A DNA stretch of 64,000 bases, taken from JANXSS01 sp040385645. GTDB lineage: Bacteria; Pseudomonadota; Gammaproteobacteria; Burkholderiales; Burkholderiaceae_D. The notes beneath the pieces are model-generated. The model was given only the letters and a program-made list of their open reading frames with translations. It was not told the DNA's origin and ran no database searches. Position 1 is the stretch's first letter. Each line of letters begins with the position of its first letter. Shown one piece after another: positions 1 to 6,902 of the stretch. A program made the translations under genes and the position numbers. Location of the stretch: the NCBI GenBank assembly GCA_040385645.1, contig JAZKGZ010000010.1:124001-188000 (forward strand). The letters run 5' to 3'.

Positions 1-2
1 TA

Positions 3-182
3 AAAATTTCGGCAAGATTGCCCAACCCACATCGCATTTGCCTGCTTGAAAAAGTAGTCGATGCTTCACGTGGTTTCGCTGCCGAGATACAGCCTCACTT
101 ACAGGTCATGATCTCAAGCCATTTCGATGGTTTGCCGCCGGTTGAATCGGCAGGTTTGTACAACCGATTACGCGGTGTATGA
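3..182 (+). CDS. C-terminal end of an F-box-like family paralogue (5' end outside window)
   Basis: An open frame runs from the window edge to a TGA at 180-182 and encodes 59 residues. They align by eye with the last residues of the next two genes: an LP-x-P/A-x-R motif, then a leucine-rich helix, then a segment of the type H/Q-L/F-D/N-x-L-x-x-x-E. Examples are LPNPHRICLLEKV here, LPHAVRVDVMERL in the first full gene and LPHPMRLQLLDML in the second. It is therefore probably the tail of a third tandem copy. The next gene starts 40 bases downstream on the same strand. The N-terminus, and so any F-box in this copy, cannot be seen. Function unknown. Confidence 0.6.
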   Translation, partial: KISARLPNPHRICLLEKVVDASRGFAAEIQPHLQVMISSHFDGLPPVESAGLYNRLRGV

Positions 183-222
183 GGTTCATAAGGTTTATGA
201 AACTTTTGAATGCAATAAATAA

Positions 223-2394
223 ATGAAGCGTCTAGAAACGAAGCTGCTTACTACCGTCCGGCATATCGCTGAAGGTACCGTCCCGGCCACGACACCGTAT
301 GTCGAGGTTGGGCCCGGCAACCTGCCAAATGAGCGAGCGCCGCGCCGCGGCACCGTACTCGAACTTTCGGCTTTGGGCCGGCCCGGTGTTCGTGGGCAGA
401 AATCGGTGCGTCCGGTGAGTATCGAGAGCTTGCCGAGCGAGGTGGTCGACCATATCGCAACGCATCTCGAAACCCGTGGCGATGATCTGAAAGCATTTTT
501 CAGTACCACGCACAGCATACGGGCTTCGTTGGAGCAGTCGATCACAGCAGACAAACTTTGTTACGAGGCGATCAGGCTCAATCGCGTGTTGGATCGAGAC
601 ATCGCTCCGGCGCTGTTGCGCATCGTCGAAGCTGCGAAACTGCTCTACCCGGTATCGCAGACCAAGATTCTGTGTCGGATACTCGATGCAATATTGATTT
701 ATGCGCACAGGCGCGATTTCGACATCTGCGCACCGTTGCGCGAGGTGTTGCAAGCCGCCAAAGAACTGGTCGATCCGCTGGAACGGTATCGGGTTACGCA
801 AGCTGCCAGCGTCGTGATGAATCATCAGCATTTCTATGCCCATGCCCTGGCGCTGGAAAATCGACCCCGCGACCGGCGTCGGCTGGAAAAAATCTATGTG
901 TCGTTTGTGAAGGATCAAATCGATTTTCTGGAAAACCAGGCCGGCGTCGTCGCCAAAAAATTGCAACTTCAAGAACCGCCTACATTACTTCTTGGCAGAT
1001 CGCATACGCCGGCAAACGTGCGTGCCAAAATAGCAGGCGACTTAGCCAGCAGCCTCTATCTGATCCGGGACCCTGCGCGGCGTATGGCCCAATGGCTTAA
1101 ATTTTTTTCGGCTTCATATTGCGCCCAGCCGGAAGGCAGAGTCCATCTTCTGGAAGGATTGGCCGATGCTCTTCATAATTTCAGCGCCTCACTGATGAGG
1201 GAATCCGGGTTTTATCAATTGCTGCCTGAAATCGCGAAATTACCGCAGCGGGATATGTCATACGGCATCGGGCATGCCGGATTGCTGATGACCACCTTTC
1301 AAACCGATGCTGCACAACTGGCAGCATTTAAGGCTTTACGCAGGGTTGCAGATTCTGCACCCGCGCCAGTGCGGGTCGAATGTATAAAAGAGATGGTCGA
1401 CTTTCTGGAAACCAGCCCGCCGGATGCGACACCATCAATTTTTGCCTCGCTGTTGGTGCGCGCCGAAGGCGACCGCGCTCTTATGCGAGCGCCGCAGATA
1501 ACGGCGCTCGCCGAGGCCATTCGGCATTTGCCCGAGCATGCGCGCAATCTTGCATTTCAAAATACGTATAGAGCGATGCTTGCCCTGCCGCCGGAATTGC
1601 AATCCGAGCCCGCAGCGGCGCTTGCTAGTGCTTTGGCCGATCTCGCCCACGACAATTACGCCGATTATCAACTGCGCTTCGCTGACATGATGACCTATGC
1701 CGCCACGGTTGCGCCAAGCAGGCGAAAGCTGCTGGTGGAAAATATGGTCGCTCAACTCGAGGACCAGGCGCACCAGGTAGTGGAATGCCTGGATTATCGA
1801 GATGTTCTGGAACTGGTGGCCGAACAATCGCCATCGGAGCAAGTGCCGTTACTCGAAACGTGTTACCAGATTATTTCCACGCTCGACCACGACTGGATGA
1901 ATAAGCTGCTCGAAGCGACCAACCGTGTAGCCGACAAATTGCCGCCACGGTCACAAGCAATCCTGGCCGATGACGCGGCAAGGGTGGCGAAAGGTCTGGA
2001 TTCCCCTTTTCTATTCGCGCAATTTCAACGCCTGGTCACGAAGTTCGGTGCCTTGCCACAGCCATATGCCACTCAGGCGCTGACTACCGTCGGCGACACT
2101 TTCGATGAATTGATTCCCGAACTCGATTCGCAGGATTTTGTCTATGCTGAAACTCAGGGCTTTGCTTTACCGGACGTTTTTACCACGATCGTGCAGCTGG
2201 CCGAAAAGCTGCCGCATGCAGTGCGGGTGGATGTGATGGAGCGGCTGGCAACGGTTTACGTCCGTACACCGGCCCGATGGCAAGGTGCAGTGCGGCTGGC
2301 TATTCTGATGCAGCTCGATGGTCTTTCGATAGCTGAATTTAGTCGGATCACCGCCTTGTTACCACCGATGTCGCTTCGGCAGGATGGCCGATGA
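223..2394 (+). CDS. Large helical protein with F-box-like N-terminus, tandem copy A
   Basis: The protein has 723 residues, with no signal peptide and no membrane segment evident. A disordered, arginine/proline-rich N-terminus (about 1-65) precedes an F-box-like stretch at about 69-105: SLPSEVVDHIATHL, then a spaced DDLKAFFSTTHSIR. This fits the eukaryotic consensus of LP-x-E-hydrophobic, helix, then D-L and a terminal basic helix. The remaining 600 residues are a leucine- and alanine-rich series of helices, possibly a HEAT/ARM-like solenoid, with the motif RVHLLEGLADA shared with the next gene. No clear Shine-Dalgarno precedes the ATG. Its stop overlaps the next start (ATGA). Bacterial F-box proteins of known function, such as Ralstonia GALA proteins and Legionella AnkB, are injected effectors that bind host Skp1. 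An effector role here is inference only. Confidence 0.6.
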   Translation: MKRLETKLLTTVRHIAEGTVPATTPYVEVGPGNLPNERAPRRGTVLELSALGRPGVRGQKSVRPVSIESLPSEVVDHIATHLETRGDDLKAFFSTTHSIRASLEQSITADKLCYEAIRLNRVLDRDIAPALLRIVEAAKLLYPVSQTKILCRILDAILIYAHRRDFDICAPLREVLQAAKELVDPLERYRVTQAASVVMNHQHFYAHALALENRPRDRRRLEKIYVSFVKDQIDFLENQAGVVAKKLQLQEPPTLLLGRSHTPANVRAKIAGDLASSLYLIRDPARRMAQWLKFFSASYCAQPEGRVHLLEGLADALHNFSASLMRESGFYQLLPEIAKLPQRDMSYGIGHAGLLMTTFQTDAAQLAAFKALRRVADSAPAPVRVECIKEMVDFLETSPPDATPSIFASLLVRAEGDRALMRAPQITALAEAIRHLPEHARNLAFQNTYRAMLALPPELQSEPAAALASALADLAHDNYADYQLRFADMMTYAATVAPSRRKLLVENMVAQLEDQAHQVVECLDYRDVLELVAEQSPSEQVPLLETCYQIISTLDHDWMNKLLEATNRVADKLPPRSQAILADDAARVAKGLDSPFLFAQFQRLVTKFGALPQPYATQALTTVGDTFDELIPELDSQDFVYAETQGFALPDVFTTIVQLAEKLPHAVRVDVMERLATVYVRTPARWQGAVRLAILMQLDGLSIAEFSRITALLPPMSLRQDGR

Positions 2395-4412
2395 AAGCAC
2401 GTTATAAAACCAACCCGGTCGTATCGTCCGTACCTGCTACATTTTCGGTAGCTGTATCACCGGTGCCCGGCGCAGTGTCGTTGAATAGCCTGCCCCAGGA
2501 AATCATCGTCCACATCGCCGAAAGTCTTCCTGCAAGAAGTGGCGACCTAAAGCATTTGCACACCACGAATCGGCTATGTCGCAATGCGCTGCAGGAACGG
2601 ATCGTTGCTGAACGGCTCATCCAAGAGAGCTTCCAACCGGGCAAAGCTACCGGTAGCGATGCTTCGACTGCCTTACTAGATATCATCAAAGTTGCTGGCG
2701 CGCTCGGACAGAGATTCCAGGCGGATGTCTTGTGCCATGTTGCCGAGGCGTTGGCCCGACACGTCGGGACGCCGGGTGCCGACGTCGGCAACCCGCTCAA
2801 GGCATTATGTCTTGCCAACCACGCATTACGAGATCCATTTCAACGCTATCGCGCTGGCGAGGCTGTCTCCAGATTCTTTGCCGAAAAAAGTTTGCAAGTT
2901 CACGTCGATAGTTTTGAAATTCATGAGCACGAGCGCCGGTGTTTGCAGGACGCCTATGCATTCCATTGCCAGGCACACATCGTGTTTCTCGACAAAATGG
3001 TCGGCCGAATCGTCGCTAAAAAAAATGCGGCGCTTGGCGCTTCCTGTTGCCCCACATGGACCAACGCAAGGGTCTTTGCCGAAACTTTAGGCAGTTTGGC
3101 TAAAGGTATGTATCTGACGGCGAGCGATACTGAACGGGCATTTCAATGGCAGGCTTTTTTCTCTCATCCGTTATGTATCGAAGCCGAGGCACGCGTGCAT
3201 TTGCTCGAGGGTTTGGCCGATGCCATCGAGCACCAACCTCAACCAGACGTCAAGCGCGGCACGTTCCGTTGCCTTTTGGAGGAAATACCAAAACTGTTGC
3301 CACCACATCAGGCATTGCTGGTCGCCGCGCTCGGAAAACAGGTCAAGCTGCTTCCGACCGCACTGCAAGCTGCGGCGTTTACGGCACTGCGTAGCGTTGC
3401 CTCAAACATGGCTGGCGCAGCCGAACCAACTTGCAAAAAAGCGATTATCGAATTATTGGAATTCTATCCAATGGCCGACCGGCAAGCGGCTTTTGGTTCG
3501 TTTTTACGCTTTGCTGAGATTCAGCGAACGGACGTACGGCCTGCCATGCTGGTCTCGCTTGCCGAGGGGCTGCAACACTTGCCGCGCGAGTTGCGCCATT
3601 GTGCATTCGACGACATCTATCGGTCGCTTCGACAACTGGCGATTCCGCTGCAACAGGCTCCTGCTGCGGCACTCATCCTTGGATTGCAGACAATTACCGA
3701 CGGCTCGCCTTTCGAGGTTCGATTCACTCAGATGGTTCAATATGTGACGGATATTGCGCCCGAGGCGCGCTTGACGTTGGTACAAAACCTGATTCAGACG
3801 TTATCGCCGCAAGAAAACCAGATCGCTTCGATTTCGGACTTCCACGATGTGCTCAAGCTGGTTTCGAAACAGCCGGTTTTCGAACAGCCGGCATTGCTTG
3901 AAAAAATTTACGACAAGATCCTCGATTTCGATGTCGGCTTCCAGTTTGCTTTGCTTGAATCCGCCAATCGCGTCGCCTCGGCGTTGGCAGAGCCCAGGCA
4001 GGTATGCCTAGTTGGCGGAGTGGTGCGCGTGGCGATCAATTTGCCGCCGCATTATATGGTCGTGCAATTCGAGCGGCTATTGCGCAGGGTCGAGGCTTAC
4101 GACAAATTATATGCAGACATGGCCTGCGAAGAAATCGCTAGCATTCTCGAAGATTTTGTTGAGCATATGAAAGACGACATGCTGGAGGACGCCGAGGATT
4201 TCTTACCGGAGGGGTTCAACGGTTTGGCGCAAACCGCCGATGTATTGCCTCATCCGATGCGGTTGCAATTACTCGACATGCTGGCGGAGTTTTGCGGCGA
4301 GCTGCCTGAGGCGCTGATACCCGAAGCATGCGCGATCGTGCAGTCGCATCTAAATCACTTGTCGCCAACCGAAATTGCGCAGATCAATCGTCAAATGCCG
4401 CCTCTAGCGTGA
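2391..4412 (+). CDS. Large helical protein with F-box-like N-terminus, tandem copy B
   Basis: The protein has 673 residues and is a paralogue of the preceding gene, which it overlaps by four bases. That suggests one transcript and translational coupling. The F-box-like segment is at about 33-70 (SLPQEIIVHIAESL, then GDLKHLHTTNRLCRNAL). Shared blocks follow in the same order as in copy A: DP-F/L-x-RYR, an FL-x-x-x-VG-x-x-VAKK block, and RVHLLEGLADA. The disordered leader before the F-box is shorter than in copy A. No leucine-rich or ankyrin repeats were recognised, so the substrate-binding part differs from the known bacterial F-box effectors. Family and function are unknown; the F-box assignment is by motif only. 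Confidence 0.6.
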   Translation: MKARYKTNPVVSSVPATFSVAVSPVPGAVSLNSLPQEIIVHIAESLPARSGDLKHLHTTNRLCRNALQERIVAERLIQESFQPGKATGSDASTALLDIIKVAGALGQRFQADVLCHVAEALARHVGTPGADVGNPLKALCLANHALRDPFQRYRAGEAVSRFFAEKSLQVHVDSFEIHEHERRCLQDAYAFHCQAHIVFLDKMVGRIVAKKNAALGASCCPTWTNARVFAETLGSLAKGMYLTASDTERAFQWQAFFSHPLCIEAEARVHLLEGLADAIEHQPQPDVKRGTFRCLLEEIPKLLPPHQALLVAALGKQVKLLPTALQAAAFTALRSVASNMAGAAEPTCKKAIIELLEFYPMADRQAAFGSFLRFAEIQRTDVRPAMLVSLAEGLQHLPRELRHCAFDDIYRSLRQLAIPLQQAPAAALILGLQTITDGSPFEVRFTQMVQYVTDIAPEARLTLVQNLIQTLSPQENQIASISDFHDVLKLVSKQPVFEQPALLEKIYDKILDFDVGFQFALLESANRVASALAEPRQVCLVGGVVRVAINLPPHYMVVQFERLLRRVEAYDKLYADMACEEIASILEDFVEHMKDDMLEDAEDFLPEGFNGLAQTADVLPHPMRLQLLDMLAEFCGELPEALIPEACAIVQSHLNHLSPTEIAQINRQMPPLA

Positions 4413-4422
4413 TGCCATGCGC

Positions 4423-4803
4423 TCAGCGCGCCGTGATATCGATATCGGCCAGGCTTTCCGTGCCGCGCTGCGTAAGTAGGTAGCCGCCAGTTTGACTCGG
4501 CACGAGATGGCCTTTTTTACTCAAAAAAGTTTGGACATCGACTGCTAGCGTCGCCGCCGGGTTTTGTGCCACGGCTCGCAAACCGTCGATGCAGCGCCGG
4601 ATAAACAATGTCTGCGCGCCTTTTTCAGTCACCGACAAACGGCCATCCTTGCCGTAAACGACAAATTTCAATCCCGCCAAGCGCTTGACATTGCGAGCCA
4701 CACAGGCGCTCGGCCTTGTCGTGGCTGCATTGTGTGCAGAATGTGCAGAATCGGCGATCTGGCCGAGTGCGTCGTATTCGTCGTTCGACAAAGCCTCGTT
4801 CAT
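4423..4803 (-). CDS. Hypothetical protein, 126 residues
   Basis: This is a small soluble protein. Its layout (a helical start, a segment FVVYGKDGRLSVTEKGAQTL, and a second YLLTQRGTESL) looks like two degenerate winged-helix hairpins of the kind seen in MarR-like and related small regulators, but I do not recognise a family. Its ATG lies one base after the stop of the upstream gene (TGACATG), so the two are likely coupled. No signal peptide or metal-binding motif is visible. Confidence 0.5.
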   Translation of the reverse strand: MNEALSNDEYDALGQIADSAHSAHNAATTRPSACVARNVKRLAGLKFVVYGKDGRLSVTEKGAQTLFIRRCIDGLRAVAQNPAATLAVDVQTFLSKKGHLVPSQTGGYLLTQRGTESLADIDITAR

Positions 4804-4804
4804 G

Positions 4805-5245
4805 TCACGATGCCTTGAACTTGCGCATCAAGGCATCGAGCAATGTGCTCGAAGGCGACGTGCCGATGTGGCTCCTGGTCATGGCGTCGACTTCATCGTC
4901 GAGAAATTCTTCGGCGAGATTTTTCCAACCGCGGCTGGCCGCAAAGGTATTGAACGCCTCCGGAGCTTCCAGCACGATGAGCTTGTCGTCTTGCAGCCCG
5001 AGGTCGCCGTGGCCGAAATCCGGACCTTCGTAGCCTAGCTGATGTAGGCGCTGCATAATTTGGCCGACCAATACCGGATCGTCGAACAACACATCGCCTT
5101 GCGTGGCATGGGCCAGGTGCACGTAGACGTCGATAATTCCGTAGCCTTCGTCAAAAATGCGGATCGCTTCGATATCCCGGGCATTACCCGAGCTGTCGCG
5201 CACGGTGAAAGGGCCGCACAGTTCTATGTTGGTGTCGTCGTTCAT
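4805..5245 (-). CDS. Hypothetical acidic protein, 146 residues
   Basis: The frame is open to 5371, but the chosen start at 5245 (MNDDTNIELCGPF) begins the conserved-looking part; the upstream extension is basic, histidine-rich and of low quality. The protein is acidic, with aspartate-rich stretches and no membrane segment. It contains a helix near the middle (DPVLVGQIMQRLHQLGY) and ends in a basic LMRKFKAS. I do not recognise the family. It is cotranscribed with and coupled to the 126-residue gene downstream, and is divergent from the BON lipoprotein gene. Confidence 0.5.
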   Translation of the reverse strand: MNDDTNIELCGPFTVRDSSGNARDIEAIRIFDEGYGIIDVYVHLAHATQGDVLFDDPVLVGQIMQRLHQLGYEGPDFGHGDLGLQDDKLIVLEAPEAFNTFAASRGWKNLAEEFLDDEVDAMTRSHIGTSPSSTLLDALMRKFKAS

Positions 5246-5419
5246 AACCCACAGAGTACACCAAGCCGGAAAATTTTTAGTGTGCAAAATGTCATTGTCG
5301 ATGGTGTTGCCCGGGCTAATGGGTTTATCATCCGAGCGGTGGTGAAAAAGGTGCGTAATAAAGGTGCGCAATATTTCGTCATCGCGTTATCAAACTTACA
5401 ATCATTCCAGGAGAATTTT

Positions 5420-5743
5420 ATGAAAACTGCCATCTTGTTGGCTACTGTGTTGCCCGTTGCATTGCTGGTCGGCTGCGCTGCACCAAAGTCCCAGTCCACC
5501 AGCGCGCCAGCGATGCAGCAATCGGCCGGCACCACGGATGCGGCGATCACAACTAAAGTCCAGAGCGCTCTGGCAGCCGATGCCGATCTGGCGGCAACGA
5601 AAATTGCTGTCGATACCGCAGCCGGTACCGTGACTTTGAAAGGTGAGATCAAGAGCATGATGCTGCGCAAGAAGGTCGAAGCGTTGGTCAATGGCGTCAG
5701 CGGTGTGAAGGCAATCGATAACCGTTTGGTCATCACGGGCTGA
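5420..5743 (+). CDS. BON-domain lipoprotein
   Basis: This is a 107-residue protein. Its type II signal peptide ends in a lipobox (LLVGC, Cys at about 18-19), so it should be lipidated and sent to the outer membrane or periplasm. Residues of about 38-106 form a single BON domain: DAAITTKVQSAL, then the glycine-containing hairpin GTVTLKGEI, then VEALVNGVSGVKAIDNRLVI. BON domains, as in OsmY, bind membranes and are often stress-induced. The start is fixed by a good ribosome binding site (CAGGAGA) six bases upstream; the longer open frame from 5060 is an artefact antisense to the upstream gene. Confidence 0.85.
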   Translation: MKTAILLATVLPVALLVGCAAPKSQSTSAPAMQQSAGTTDAAITTKVQSALAADADLAATKIAVDTAAGTVTLKGEIKSMMLRKKVEALVNGVSGVKAIDNRLVITG

Positions 5744-5864
5744 TCGTTACGAGCTGATCCTAAGCGGCCAAGTCTGGCTTGATCTCAGGTCAGGTCCAGG
5801 CCAACCCTGGGCCAGCTCTTGGCCAATCCCTGGCTGACCCCTACGCTAATATTCTCGAGCTGTC

Positions 5865-6851
5865 ATGCGCGCAATTGAAATTCGGCATCCTGGGCCACCC
5901 GATATGCTAGTGCCATGCGAGCGAGCGACGCCGGTGGCAGGTGCAGGGGAAGTATTAATCGAGGTGCATGCAGCCGGCATCAACCGGCCGGACGTACTGC
6001 AGCGGCTGGGTAAGTACCCCGTGCCAGCAGGCGCATCGGATATACCCGGCCTGGAAGTAGCAGGGCGCATCGTCGCCGGTGATCTGGGCGACGGATCCCT
6101 GCAAATGGGCGATATGGTTTGCGCCCTGACGCAGGGCGGCGGTTACGCGCAGTACTGCGTGGCACCACGTGCGCAATGTCTGCCCCTACCGACTGGGTTG
6201 ACACCGCTCGAAGCGGCGTCTTTACCCGAAACGTTTTTTACCGTCTGGAGTAATGTTTTCGATCGTGCCGGCTTGCAACCGGGCGAGACACTGCTGGTGC
6301 AAGGTGGTTCATCCGGCATCGGCGTGGCAGCGATCCAGCTGGCTGCGGCGTTCGGGCATCAGGTATTCGCCACGGCCGGCTCGGAAGAAAAATGCCGTGC
6401 CTGCGAAGCACTCGGCGCGGTACGAGCCATCAATTACCAGACCGAAGATTTTGTGGAAATCGTGCAGGCTGAAACCGGTGGCAAAGGTGTGAACGTGGTC
6501 CTCGACATGATTGGCGGCGCTTATGCGGCGCGACATCTGCAGGTGTTGGCCGAGGATGGGCGATTAGCATTGATTGCCTTGCTCGGCGGTTCGCGTGCCG
6601 AAGTCGATCTGGGGCAGATTCTACGCCGCCGTCTGACGATCACTGGCTCTACGCTGCGTGCTCGGCCGGTTGCGTTCAAGGCAGCGATTGCCGCTAAGCT
6701 GTTGCAGAACGTTTGGCCACTAATCGGTGCCGGCAGGGTCAAACCGGTGATTTACAAAACCTTCCCACTCGAGCAAGCGGCCCAGGCGCATGCGTTGATG
6801 GAGTCGAGCGTTCACATCGGCAAAATTATGCTCGAGCTTCGCGCTAGCTAA
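5865..6851 (+). CDS. NAD(P)H:quinone oxidoreductase, PIG3/Qor type
   Basis: The protein has 328 residues and belongs to the medium-chain dehydrogenase/reductase superfamily, zinc-free quinone reductase branch. The GroES-like domain fills about 1-120, with VHAAGINRPDVLQRLGKYP, the signature stretch of PIG3-type enzymes. The Rossmann domain follows, with the nucleotide-binding motif VQGGSSGIGVAAIQLA at about 146-161. The expected reaction is NADPH-dependent reduction of quinones, probably for detoxification. It stands alone, convergent with the GGDEF/EAL gene. Confidence 0.88.
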   Translation: MRAIEIRHPGPPDMLVPCERATPVAGAGEVLIEVHAAGINRPDVLQRLGKYPVPAGASDIPGLEVAGRIVAGDLGDGSLQMGDMVCALTQGGGYAQYCVAPRAQCLPLPTGLTPLEAASLPETFFTVWSNVFDRAGLQPGETLLVQGGSSGIGVAAIQLAAAFGHQVFATAGSEEKCRACEALGAVRAINYQTEDFVEIVQAETGGKGVNVVLDMIGGAYAARHLQVLAEDGRLALIALLGGSRAEVDLGQILRRRLTITGSTLRARPVAFKAAIAAKLLQNVWPLIGAGRVKPVIYKTFPLEQAAQAHALMESSVHIGKIMLELRAS

Positions 6852-6872
6852 ATCAATCGCGCCTGCATGTTT

Positions 6873-6890
6873 AAACCGACCGGTTTTACG
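6873..6890. terminator. Possible bidirectional terminator between convergent genes
   Basis: AAACCG-AC-CGGTTT followed by more T lies between the stops of the quinone oxidoreductase and the GGDEF/EAL gene. The stem is short (five to six pairs), so this is only a weak candidate. Confidence 0.35.
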
Positions 6891-6902
6891 CTAACGAGTA
6901 CG

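Noticed and set aside
5060..5419. Upstream extension of the BON lipoprotein frame
   Set aside because: It would destroy the signal peptide and lies antisense to the upstream gene; the ribosome binding site is at 5407-5414.
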